NCBI GenBank assembly: GCA_902826885.1
Contig: CADEGL010000002.1
Coordinates: 108,681 to 145,172 of the forward strand
DNA: 36,492 nt
Direction of reading: 5' to 3'
Source of the DNA: an uncultured Alphaproteobacteria bacterium
Lineage (GTDB): Bacteria > Pseudomonadota > Alphaproteobacteria > CADEGL01
The notes below the pieces were generated by a model. The model made no database searches, was not told the DNA's origin, and saw only the letters and a list, made by a program, of their open reading frames with translations. Below, piece after piece: positions 7,875 through 15,311 of the stretch (positions within the stretch are counted from its first letter, which is position 1; every line of letters begins with the position of its first letter). A program made the position numbers and the translations under genes.

Positions 7875-8660
7875 TCACCGCCCCGTGAAACGGGGCGGAC
7901 GCTTCTCGCCGAAGGCGCGCACGCCCTCGCGGTAATCCTCGCTGTCGAGCGCGGTCTGGACAGCGGCCTCGATGGCGCCGTTTCGCTCGGCAACCTTGCC
8001 CGCCGCCAGCGCGTTCACCACCGTCTTCATGCCCGAAATGCTGAGCGGCGCGTTCTGCGCCATGGGTTTCGCGAACGCGCGCGCGGCCTCGACCGGATCG
8101 TCGCTGGTCACCTCGTCGATCAGACCCATGAGCCGCGCCGCCGCCGCATCGATCTGCTGGGCGCCGAAGAGGATCTTCTTGGCGTTGGTGACGCCCACGG
8201 CCGCGATCAGGCTTTCGCATTCGAGCTGGCTGTAGACGATGCCGAGCCGCGCGGCGGGAATGGCGAAGCGCGCGCCGCCCGCCGCGACCCGGAAATCGCA
8301 GGCCAGGGCCAAGGCCACGCCGCCGCCGATGCAATAACCGGCGATGGCCGCGATGGTCGGCTTGGGCATGTCGATCAGCGACTGCGTGCCGTGCTTCACG
8401 GCCTCGTCATAGGCCGCGCCCGTGGCCGCGTCGGCGCGTACGGTCTTGAATTCCGAGATGTCGGCGCCCGCGCAGAAATGCCCGCCCGCGCCGGTCAGAA
8501 TGATGGCCCGCACCGCGCGGTCGGCGCCCAGTTCCGCGAACAGATCGCCCAGCCTGCGCCATTGGGCGAAGTTGACCGCGTTGCGCCGCTGGGGCCGGTT
8601 AAGGGTGACCACGGCCACGCCGTCGTCGTGCCGGGTCAGAAGAACTTCGTCTTTTTCCAT
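7875..8660 (-). CDS. Crotonase-fold enoyl-CoA hydratase/isomerase
   Basis: A 261-residue crotonase-superfamily protein acting on acyl-CoA thioesters. The CoA-binding/oxyanion-hole elements are clear: NRPQRRNAVN near residue 21, HFCAGADISEF at 61-71 and AGYCIGGGVALALACDFR at 108-124. The position of the first catalytic Glu of true hydratases (PE at the end of the FxxPE motif) reads IPAARLGI here, that is Ala136. The second Glu is also not obvious, so hydratase activity is doubtful and an isomerase, hydrolase or decarboxylase is as likely. ATG 8660 follows GAGGGAA. It is divergent from the CaiB-type transferase, with 77 bp shared upstream space, so the two probably serve one CoA-dependent pathway. 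Confidence 0.88.
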   Translation of the reverse strand: MEKDEVLLTRHDDGVAVVTLNRPQRRNAVNFAQWRRLGDLFAELGADRAVRAIILTGAGGHFCAGADISEFKTVRADAATGAAYDEAVKHGTQSLIDMPKPTIAAIAGYCIGGGVALALACDFRVAAGGARFAIPAARLGIVYSQLECESLIAAVGVTNAKKILFGAQQIDAAAARLMGLIDEVTSDDPVEAARAFAKPMAQNAPLSISGMKTVVNALAAGKVAERNGAIEAAVQTALDSEDYREGVRAFGEKRPPRFTGR

Positions 8661-8737
8661 GGAATTCCCTCGCTCGCGCGGCACGCTATACTGGCCTGTC
8701 CTTTCGCCCAAATGGCCACAAGACGAAGAGGCCCGCA

Positions 8738-9907
8738 ATGGCAAACGCGCTCGACGGTGTCCGCATCATCGACTTCACGTCCCATCTGTCGGGGCCCTTC
8801 TGCACCATGCTGCTGTCCGACATGGGCGCCGATGTGGTCAAGGTGGAGCGCCCGGGTTTGGGCGACGAATCGCGCAAAAGCGCGCCCTACGTGAACGGCG
8901 TCAGCGCCTTCAACATGCAGGCCAACCGCAACAAGCGCAGCGTGGTCTTGGACCTGAAAACGGAGCAAGGCCGCGCCGATTGCCAGCGCCTGATCGATTC
9001 GGCCGATGTGGTGATCGAGAACTACAAGCCCGGCACGATGGAGAAGCTGGGCTTTGGCTACGAGGCGCTGAAAAAGCGCAATCCGCGGCTGATCTATACC
9101 GCCATCTCGGGCTTCGGCCAGACCGGCCCCTACAGCCACCGCGGCGGCTTCGACCTGATGGCCCAAGCCATGTCGGGGCTGATGTCGATCTGCGGCGAGG
9201 TCGACGGCGATCCGTTGCGCCTGCCCATCCCCATCTCCGACCTGGCCGGCGGCATGTATGGCGCGCTCGGTACGCTGAATGCCCTCTATGCGCGCGAGCA
9301 CACGGGCAAGGGACAGTTGGTCGACGTCTCGCTCTTCGAATCCGCCCTGTCGTTCAGCCCCTACGAGGTCTCGGGATTCTTCGCGACCGGCCAGCGGCCG
9401 AAGCGCATCGGCGCGACCCACCGCAACGCCGCGCCTTATCAAAACTATCGCACCGCCGACGGCTGGCTGGCGCTCGGCGCCGCGACCCAGGTGCTCTGGC
9501 TGAAATTCTGCGACGAGGTGATCAAGGCGCCGGACCTGCCCAAGGACCCGCGCTTCGAGACCAACGCGCTGCGCATCCAGAACAACGCGGCCTTGAGCGA
9601 GATCGTCACCCAGTACCTGGCCAAGGAGAAGACCAGCCACTGGCTGGCCTTGCTGGAGAAGGCCGTCATTCCGGCCGCGCCCGTCCTGCACTACGACGAG
9701 GTGCTGAACGATCCGCACTTCCTGGCGCGCGACCAGGTCCAACCGGTCGAGCATCCGGTGGCCGGGCCCACCAAGCTTCTGCGCACACCGATCAAATTCT
9801 CGGAGACGCCGGTTTCGATCCGCCGGCCGGCCCCCACCCTCGGCCAGCACACGGACGAGTTGCTGGCCGAGCTGAACGAAGAGAAAAAGAAGAGCGCTAC
9901 TCGATGA
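8738..9907 (+). CDS. CaiB/BaiF family CoA-transferase (class III)
   Basis: A 389-residue class III CoA-transferase, which moves CoA between carboxylic acids by way of an aspartyl anhydride. The N-terminal segment LDGVRIIDFTSHLSGPFC and GADVVKVERPG are textbook for the family, as are VVIENYKPGTMEKLG and IYTAISGFGQTGPY. The catalytic Asp is D168 in ISDLAGGMYGALG, matching D169 of formyl-CoA transferase. GKGQLVDVSLFES follows as expected. Length is normal. Its last 11 bases overlap the 3' end of the opposing ABM-like gene. With the divergent crotonase it likely activates an acid imported or made by the neighbouring enzymes; the acid itself is unknown. Confidence 0.93.
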   Translation: MANALDGVRIIDFTSHLSGPFCTMLLSDMGADVVKVERPGLGDESRKSAPYVNGVSAFNMQANRNKRSVVLDLKTEQGRADCQRLIDSADVVIENYKPGTMEKLGFGYEALKKRNPRLIYTAISGFGQTGPYSHRGGFDLMAQAMSGLMSICGEVDGDPLRLPIPISDLAGGMYGALGTLNALYAREHTGKGQLVDVSLFESALSFSPYEVSGFFATGQRPKRIGATHRNAAPYQNYRTADGWLALGAATQVLWLKFCDEVIKAPDLPKDPRFETNALRIQNNAALSEIVTQYLAKEKTSHWLALLEKAVIPAAPVLHYDEVLNDPHFLARDQVQPVEHPVAGPTKLLRTPIKFSETPVSIRRPAPTLGQHTDELLAELNEEKKKSATR

Positions 9908-10190
9908 CCTCGAGCACCTCGTAGCCCATGGGCTGCGGGGGACCCTCGAAATACTTCACGGTCATGGCTTCGCGGCCCGCCTTCTGCTCGGGGCTGCCGG
10001 CATTCTTCTTCTGCGTCGCTTCGTCTTCCCAGATCGTGATCGAGAGATACTTGCCCGTCTCGCGGTCCACGAACATGTATGCCTTCTTCATCCCGCTCTT
10101 CTTGAACGGCTCGATATGGGTGCGCCATTCCTTGCCGGCCTCGTCGATCGTGGCCCTTTTCAAGTTCGTGCTCATCACGCGGGCGTACAT
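9897..10190 (-). CDS. Small ABM-like (ferredoxin-fold) protein
   Basis: A 97-residue protein with the beta-alpha-beta-beta layout of the antibiotic-biosynthesis-monooxygenase-like dimeric ferredoxin fold: MYARVMSTNL strand, an acidic helix ending HIEPFKKSG, then KKAYMFVDRETGKYLSITIWED and a terminal VKYFEGPPQPMGYEVLEVI. No catalytic residues can be assigned. Members range from monooxygenases to binding proteins of unknown role. I chose ATG 10190, with GAGGAG just upstream on the coding strand. A longer reading frame extends upstream through the neighbouring gene but is not coding there. It lies 26 nt after the second RidA-like gene, probably in one transcript. Confidence 0.75.
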   Translation of the reverse strand: MYARVMSTNLKRATIDEAGKEWRTHIEPFKKSGMKKAYMFVDRETGKYLSITIWEDEATQKKNAGSPEQKAGREAMTVKYFEGPPQPMGYEVLEVIE

Positions 10191-10216
10191 CCGGGCTCTC
10201 CTCGGTTGGAACGAAT

Positions 10217-10681
10217 TCAGTCGATGTAAAACATGCCTTCGATAATCATGGTCAGGCCGGCGGGCAGCGACATGACGCCGACGCTGAAGCGCGCATGCCG
10301 GCCTTTGTCGCCGAACACCTGAACCATCAGATCCGACGCGCTGTCCATCACGCGGCCGTGGTCCTTGAACTCCGGCGTCACCGCGATAAAGCCGCCCAGA
10401 CGCACGCAACGGCGCACGCGGTCGAGATTGCCGTCCAGCGCCACGTGAAGAGCGCCGAGGACGTTGATGGCGGTGAGGCGGGCGCAGTCTTCGCTTTGGG
10501 CCAGGCTGATTTCCGCGCCCACCCGCCCGGCGTACTTCACCTTGCCGTCGACCACGGGCGCCTGGCTCGCGATGGCGATATGGCCTTCCAAGACCGCGGG
10601 CATGTAGTTGCCCAGCACCTTGGCCGGCGGCGGCAGGGTGATACCCAGCTCTTTCAGGCGGGCCGCGACGATTCCGGTCAT
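10217..10681 (-). CDS. RidA/YjgF-like protein (LPSP-type)
   Basis: A 154-residue protein of the YjgF/LPSP-like branch of the RidA superfamily. It shows the opening MTGIVAARLKELGITLPPPAKVLGNYMPAV, the YAGRVG turn, the CARLTAINVLGALHVALDGNLDRV helix that packs the trimer, and VTPEFKDHGRVMDSAS. The end reads RHARFSVGVMSLPAGLTMIIEGMFYI, where the Arg preceding FSVGV takes the place of the RidA catalytic arginine. ATG 10681 has GAGGGAGA just upstream; a longer in-frame start at 10726 is unlikely. It is distinct from the RidA-like protein at 6060-6506 (different subfamily), and is divergent from the SDR gene at 10810. Confidence 0.85.
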   Translation of the reverse strand: MTGIVAARLKELGITLPPPAKVLGNYMPAVLEGHIAIASQAPVVDGKVKYAGRVGAEISLAQSEDCARLTAINVLGALHVALDGNLDRVRRCVRLGGFIAVTPEFKDHGRVMDSASDLMVQVFGDKGRHARFSVGVMSLPAGLTMIIEGMFYID

Positions 10682-10809
10682 ATGTGTCTCCCTCATTTCC
10701 CGTATCGAGCGTAAAGCCCCGCCCACCGCAATCCAAGCCCGTGCTGTTGACTCGCGGCACGCGCTCTTGTGAGGTTCCTTTCGTCAATCCAACGTCACGG
10801 GGCAGGACG

Positions 10810-11643
10810 ATGGCGGCGCGTCTGAAGGCCACGAGCAAGGGCGCGAAGCCGCGCAAGGATGCGCCTGTCGCGCTGATCACCGGCGGCGGCACGGGCATCG
10901 GCGCCGCGACCGCGAAGTTGCTGGCCAGCCACGGCTGGAACATCGCCATCAACTACCGCAAGAGCCGCGACGAGGCCGAGGCCACCGCGGCCGCCTGCCG
11001 CAAACTGGGCGCGGACGCGGTTGCGCTCCAGGGCGACGTCGCCGCCGACGGCGATTGCCGGCGCATGGCAAAACAAACCTTGGCGCGCTGGGGCCGTATC
11101 GACGGGCTCGTGAACAACGCCGGCATGACCAAGGTGGTGGCGGGCGCGGACCTGGAAGGTCTGAACGCCGAGGATTTTCACGCTATCTATGCGACCAACG
11201 TGGTCGGCGCCTATCAGATGACGCGCGCCGCGGCGCCGGCCCTGAAGGCCACGGGCAGCGGCTCCGTCGTCAATGTCTCCTCCATCGTCGGCATCGTGGG
11301 TGGCGGCAGCTCGACCGCCTATGCGGCTTCCAAGGGTGCCCTCAACACCATGACCATGGCGCTGGCCAGGGCACTGGCGCCCGAGATCCGCGTCAACGCC
11401 GTGTGCCCGAGCTTCGTCGAGACGCGCTGGGTCACGAGCAAGATGGACGCGAAGCAATACAAGCAGGTGAAGGCGGGCGTGGAAGCCAACTCGCCCCTAC
11501 AACGGATTTGCAGCGCCGAGGACGTGGCCGAATCGGTGGCCTGGTTCATCGAGGGCGGCCGCGCCATCACGGGCGAGATCCTGATGATCGACGCGGGCGT
11601 GCATCTGTTCGGCCTGGGCGCCGCTTACCAAAAAAAGAAATAA
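10810..11643 (+). CDS. Classical SDR oxidoreductase
   Basis: A 277-residue short-chain dehydrogenase/reductase with an intact active site: TGGGTGIG at 24-31, the NNAG motif at 102-105, Ser158 in VNVSS, and Tyr171/Lys175 in YAASK. The PEIRVNAVCPSFVETRW segment after the active site is normal. The TGGGTGIG loop with NYRKS after the second strand suggests NADP(H). An extra 15-residue basic N-terminus precedes the fold. ATG 10810 was chosen; it has a purine-rich GGGGCAGGA ahead. It lies 12 nt before the enolase-superfamily gene, so both are one operon and probably act in the same sugar-acid or hydroxy-acid route. Contrast the defective SDR at 1718-2455. Confidence 0.92.
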   Translation: MAARLKATSKGAKPRKDAPVALITGGGTGIGAATAKLLASHGWNIAINYRKSRDEAEATAAACRKLGADAVALQGDVAADGDCRRMAKQTLARWGRIDGLVNNAGMTKVVAGADLEGLNAEDFHAIYATNVVGAYQMTRAAAPALKATGSGSVVNVSSIVGIVGGGSSTAYAASKGALNTMTMALARALAPEIRVNAVCPSFVETRWVTSKMDAKQYKQVKAGVEANSPLQRICSAEDVAESVAWFIEGGRAITGEILMIDAGVHLFGLGAAYQKKK

Positions 11644-11655
11644 GGGGAACCGAGC

Positions 11656-12780
11656 GTGAAGATCACCAAGATCGAGACCATCCCCCTGCATATGCCGGTC
11701 AAGGAGCCGCTGGTGGAAAGCCACGGCACCTTCAGCATCTTCGACCATGTGGTCGTGAAGGTGCATGCCGATAACGGGGTCTTCGGCCTGGGCGAGGTCG
11801 AGGCCTATCCCAGCTTCGAGCGGCCGGGCTGCGAGACCCAGGAAGGCGTCGTCGCGATCATCCGCGACTATCTGGGGCCGTCGATCATCGGCGAGGACCC
11901 GTTCAACATCGCGCTGATCTGGAAAAAGATGGACCGGGCCGTCGTGGCGTATTGGCGCGTGAAAGCCGCCATCGACATCGCGCTCTACGACCTGTTGGGC
12001 AAGCATCTGAACATCCCGTCCTACAATCTTCTGGGCGGCAAGGTGCGCGACAGCTACGTCGTCGAAGGCGTGGGTTACGGCATGTCGATCGACACGCCCC
12101 AGAAGATGGCCGACATCGCCAAGAAGGCCGTGGCGCGCGGCTACCGCCAGCTCGAGCTGAAATCGGGCGACGCCGAAAAGCCGGAGCGCGATGTCGAGCG
12201 GCTGCGCATGGTGCGCGAGGCTATCGGCACCGACATCCCCATCAAGGTCGATTTCAACGGCTTTTACGAAACGAAGACCGCCCTGCGCCTGATCAAGCAG
12301 ATGGAGCCGTTGGGCGTGCAGATGATCGAGCAGCCCGCGAAATATTGGGACCTGGAGGGGCTGGCGTTCATCCGCAGCAACACGACCACCACCATCGTGG
12401 TCGACGAATCGGTCGAAACGCCCCAGGAGATGATGCGGGTGATTCGCGCGGGCGCGGCCGACGCCGTGCACATCAAGCCGACGGTGAAGGGCGGCCTGAC
12501 CATGGCGCGCAAGATCGCGGCGGTGGCGGAAGCGGGCGGCCTCGGCATCGTGCCCGGCAGTTCGGCGCCCTCCGGCGTGGGCATCGGCGCGGTGCGCGCT
12601 TTCATCGCCACCTGCACGAACCTGGATGGCGGTACCCACGGCTCGCCCTCCGACACGCTGGTGGAAGACATCGTCATGAACCCGATTCCCGCGGACGCGA
12701 CGATGGTGCGGATCCCGTCCGATCCGGGCCTGGGCATCGCGCTCGACGAGGAAAAGGTCCACCGCTACCGGGCGAACTGA
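11656..12780 (+). CDS. Enolase-superfamily (mandelate racemase/MLE) enzyme
   Basis: A 374-residue enzyme of the muconate-lactonizing/mandelate-racemase group, which abstract a proton next to a carboxylate using Mg2+. The capping domain covers about 1-125 and the barrel follows. Metal ligands are D199 (VDFNG), E225 (MIEQP) and D250 (VVDES). The acid/base lysine of the sixth strand is K274 in HIKPTVKGG. On the second strand the MLE-type KxK reads E167-L-K169, so only the second lysine remains. The C-terminal capping loop reads PGLGIALDEEKV. The start is GTG 11656, preceded by AAGGGGAA. It shares a transcript with the upstream SDR. Possible activities are cycloisomerase, racemase or dehydratase; the substrate is unknown. 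Confidence 0.9.
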   Translation: MKITKIETIPLHMPVKEPLVESHGTFSIFDHVVVKVHADNGVFGLGEVEAYPSFERPGCETQEGVVAIIRDYLGPSIIGEDPFNIALIWKKMDRAVVAYWRVKAAIDIALYDLLGKHLNIPSYNLLGGKVRDSYVVEGVGYGMSIDTPQKMADIAKKAVARGYRQLELKSGDAEKPERDVERLRMVREAIGTDIPIKVDFNGFYETKTALRLIKQMEPLGVQMIEQPAKYWDLEGLAFIRSNTTTTIVVDESVETPQEMMRVIRAGAADAVHIKPTVKGGLTMARKIAAVAEAGGLGIVPGSSAPSGVGIGAVRAFIATCTNLDGGTHGSPSDTLVEDIVMNPIPADATMVRIPSDPGLGIALDEEKVHRYRAN

Positions 12781-12783
12781 GTC

Positions 12784-13845
12784 TCACGCGGCGGGGGCCG
12801 GCACCGCGCCATCCGGTGGCCCTTCCAGCGCCTTCTTGACCAGACCGTATTTGACCTGGGCCGTCGTGGCCTCGCGGTAATAGTTGATCAGGTCGGTCCA
12901 TGGCTCCTTGAGCTGGCTGAGCCCCGAGATGAACGCGACGATGGTGCCGGCCTCGGTGCGCCCGTCGATCACGAACCAGCCGCCGACCAGAAGCACGCCC
13001 ACCACGCCCAGATGGTGCAGCGCGTTCATGTAGAAATTCATCGTGTATTTCAGACGGTAGATCTGGATGTTGAGTTCCAAGACCGTGGTGATCTTGCGGT
13101 CGAAGTGCCGCTTGTCGTCATCGGCGTCGATCTCCATCTCCTCGATCAGTTGCGCGCCCACCTTGCGTACGGTCTTGATGCGGATGGCCGCGCGCCGGTT
13201 GATGGCCGCCTGCATGCGCGGCACGAAGAAAAGCTGGGGCGAGAACAGCACGATGCTGAGCAGGCCCATCCACGGTTGCAGGAAGACCAAGTAGGCGAAG
13301 GTGAAGACCAGGATGCCGCCTTGCAGAAGCGGCTCGGAGATGGCCATGCCGACGAAGCCGCCCACGGGCTCGACTTCGGCCACCGCGACGGAAACCGTGG
13401 TGCCTTCCTTGTCCTTCGATTCGTCGCCGTTGGTTTCGGCCGGCTTGACCACCGCGTGGACTTTTTTGCGCAAAGCCAAGGTCGCGCGTTCGCTGACGAT
13501 GCCGCGATAGACGTTGATCCAGCGCTTGATCCAGCCAGCCACCAGCGCGGTGACGATGTAGATCGCGCAGAGATAGGCGAGCGTCCGCAAGTGGCGCTGC
13601 TCCAACGCCTCGTTGACGACGCGGCGCTGCATCTCCAGCGGAACAAGGGCGAGGAGAAAGCTGGCGGCCGAACCGACACAGAGCCAGATCTGCCCCTCGC
13701 GGCTGACCTTCCAGACATAGCCGAAAATGGTTTCCGGCAGGCGCATCCGCTCCGCGCCTTCGATCGCGCGGGCGTCCGCCCCCAGCATGCGCGTTTCGCG
13801 GCTGTCTTCTTCCCCCGGCGCGGGGCGGGCGGCGTCTGACGTCAT
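12784..13845 (-). CDS. ABC-exporter-type membrane domain without ATPase
   Basis: A roughly 353-residue protein matching only the transmembrane half of a type I ABC exporter. It has paired helices at the N-terminus (IWLCVGSAASFLLALVPLEMQ and YLCAIYIVTALVAGWI), a long cytoplasmic helix with YRGIVSERATLALRKKVHAVV, then a Gly/Val-rich pair of helices (GGILVFTFAYLVFLQPWMGLLSIVLF region), a charged EEMEIDADDDKRHFDRK stretch and a last pair (HLGVVGVLLVGGWFVIDG). It stops after the final helix with a short Ala/Pro tail. No Walker A, signature or Walker B follows, and no ATPase gene adjoins. I prefer ATG 13845; 13851 and 13881 are also in frame. The neighbour at 13977 is divergent. Function is unknown: possibly a partner for a separate ATPase or a non-transporting relative. 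Confidence 0.8.
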   Translation of the reverse strand: MTSDAARPAPGEEDSRETRMLGADARAIEGAERMRLPETIFGYVWKVSREGQIWLCVGSAASFLLALVPLEMQRRVVNEALEQRHLRTLAYLCAIYIVTALVAGWIKRWINVYRGIVSERATLALRKKVHAVVKPAETNGDESKDKEGTTVSVAVAEVEPVGGFVGMAISEPLLQGGILVFTFAYLVFLQPWMGLLSIVLFSPQLFFVPRMQAAINRRAAIRIKTVRKVGAQLIEEMEIDADDDKRHFDRKITTVLELNIQIYRLKYTMNFYMNALHHLGVVGVLLVGGWFVIDGRTEAGTIVAFISGLSQLKEPWTDLINYYREATTAQVKYGLVKKALEGPPDGAVPAPAA

Positions 13846-13976
13846 CACCATTCCGATCGATTGGACGGGCCGCGGTCGCAAAGGCCCAGGGAAAACGCGC
13901 CCACCGGATGGATGTTCCCCGGCCCGCCCAGCCGCTAGGATGCCCGCCCGTTTTCTGTTCGGAACAAGCCCGATAA

Positions 13977-14435
13977 ATGATCGACCGAATCCTGAAGTTG
14001 CTGACCGGCGAGGATGCCCCCTCCTCTACCTCCTCCGATTCGCTGCAAGTGGCCGTGGCCGCCCTCCTGGTCGAGGCCGCGCGCATGGACGACCGCTTCG
14101 AGGGTCCCGAGCGCCAAATGATCGAGCGGCTTTTGATGGAGCGCTTCGACTTGCCGTCCGACGCCGCCGGCTTGTTGTTGCGCGACGCCGAAGCCGAGGT
14201 CGCGCGCTCGACCCAGCTCTTTCCGTTCACCAGCTTGACCGTGAAGCGCCTGGACGAAACGGAACGGACCCGCGTGATCGAGATGCTGTGGGAGGTCGCC
14301 TATGCCGACGGCGTGCTCGATCCCCAGGAAGACATGCTGGTGCGCCGGATCGCGGGCCTCATCCACGTGCCCGACCGCGCGCGCGGCGAGGCGCGCTTAC
14401 GCGCCATGGCGCGGCTCGGTATCGCGCCGCAGTGA
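13977..14435 (+). CDS. TerB-like (COG4103-type) protein
   Basis: A 152-residue all-helical protein of the TerB-like family. Two acidic helix-hairpin repeats, each with the DDRF/ADGVLDPQED kind of loop, can be read at about 38-50 (AARMDDRFEGPERQMIERLL) and 107-120 (VAYADGVLDPQEDML). These Asp/Glu clusters are where TerB proteins bind metal. The family includes tellurite-resistance TerB, but stand-alone members like this one are of unknown role. ATG 13977 has only a weak ribosome site. It is divergent from the ATPase-less ABC membrane protein with 131 bp between, and is followed 67 nt later by the ATC-hydrolase-family gene. Confidence 0.82.
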   Translation: MIDRILKLLTGEDAPSSTSSDSLQVAVAALLVEAARMDDRFEGPERQMIERLLMERFDLPSDAAGLLLRDAEAEVARSTQLFPFTSLTVKRLDETERTRVIEMLWEVAYADGVLDPQEDMLVRRIAGLIHVPDRARGEARLRAMARLGIAPQ

Positions 14436-14502
14436 GCCGCCCTTGCGCCGCACGCCGCGGCGCGATTGGATAAGGCTTGGACCCTAGCCAACGGATATAG
14501 CC

Positions 14503-14979
14503 ATGGGTGAAATCCCGACAATCGTGAAGCGCCGCCTGCAGGCGCAGGTCATCAAACCGATCTACGACGAGATGGTAAGTGCGCTCGGCGAAGAGAAGGC
14601 ACAAGCCATTCTGGACGCCGCCGTCCGCAAGGCGGCGATCGCCGAGGGCAAGGAGTTCGCGGCCAAGGCGCCCGGCGGCAAGACCAGCATGCGCGACTTC
14701 ATCGCCCTTTACGACCATTGGAAGGCCGACGGCGCGTTGGAAATGGACGTGCTGGAGGCCACCGACGACACATTCAATTTCGACGTGGTGCGCTGCCGCT
14801 ATGCCGAGATGTACCGCGAGATGGGGCTTGGCCATATCGGCCACCTGATGTCGTGCAACCGCGACGGCGTCTTCTGCCAGGGCTACGATCCCGCCATCAA
14901 GCTCGAGCGCGTCCAGACCATCATGAAGGGCGACAAGGTCTGCACCTTCCGCTATCGCGACGCGCGCGCGAAATCCTGA
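14503..14979 (+). CDS. ATC-hydrolase-family protein
   Basis: A 158-residue protein resembling L-2-amino-thiazoline-4-carboxylate hydrolase (AtcB-type) family members. True enzymes of the family open the thiazoline ring of ATC on the way to L-cysteine in some pseudomonads. Recognisable are the helical N-terminus (IVKRRLQAQVIKPIYDEMV), the strand TFNFDVVRCRYAEMYREMGLGHIG and SCNRDGVFCQGYDPAIKLER, with conserved Cys98, Cys118, Cys125 and D121. The C-terminal strand MKGDKVCTFRYR closes the domain. Many relatives act on other or unknown substrates, so the exact reaction is open. It lies 23 nt before the NIPSNAP gene in one transcript. ATG 14503 lacks a strong ribosome site. Confidence 0.8.
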   Translation: MGEIPTIVKRRLQAQVIKPIYDEMVSALGEEKAQAILDAAVRKAAIAEGKEFAAKAPGGKTSMRDFIALYDHWKADGALEMDVLEATDDTFNFDVVRCRYAEMYREMGLGHIGHLMSCNRDGVFCQGYDPAIKLERVQTIMKGDKVCTFRYRDARAKS

Positions 14980-15002
14980 CACACGGAAAATAGGAGACCG
15001 CC

Positions 15003-15311
15003 ATGGTGCACGAGCTTCGCCACTACATCGCCGGCGAGGGCAAGGAGGCCCAGATGCTGAAGGTGATGAAGGAGGACATCCTGCCGATCTTCAAGCGCCT
15101 GGGCTTCAAGATCACGGACTTCTGGGTGCAGGAGGGCGCGCCGCGCCACATCTGGTACACCATGCCCTGGCCCAGCGCCGAAGCCATTCCGGCGGCTTGG
15201 ACCAAGTTCCGCGAGGACGCGGAGTGGCTGAAGGTCAAGGAGCGGAACCCCGGGCTTTTCGAGAAGGTCGAGTCGTTCGTCCTGCGCGACGTGCCGGGCG
15301 GGAAGCTTTAG
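15003..15311 (+). CDS. NIPSNAP-family small protein
   Basis: A 102-residue single-domain protein of the NIPSNAP family (dimeric ferredoxin-like alpha/beta fold). The sequence opens with VHELRHYIAGEGKEAQMLKVMK, then LGFKITDFWVQEGAPRHIWYTMPWPSAEA, and ends with VESFVLRDVPGGKL, matching the family's strand-helix-strand order. Catalytic function is unknown for the family. ATG 15003 has TAGGAGA 6 nt upstream, and the gene follows the ATC-hydrolase-like gene by 23 nt. Its last 77 bases are antisense to the 3' end of the DUF72 gene. Confidence 0.8.
   Translation: MVHELRHYIAGEGKEAQMLKVMKEDILPIFKRLGFKITDFWVQEGAPRHIWYTMPWPSAEAIPAAWTKFREDAEWLKVKERNPGLFEKVESFVLRDVPGGKL

Noticed and set aside
9897..10952. 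A 351-codon frame on the minus strand covering the RidA-like gene.
   Set aside because: Only its last 97 codons look like protein; the upstream part is in the wrong frame relative to the convincing RidA-like gene and is Arg/Gly-rich.
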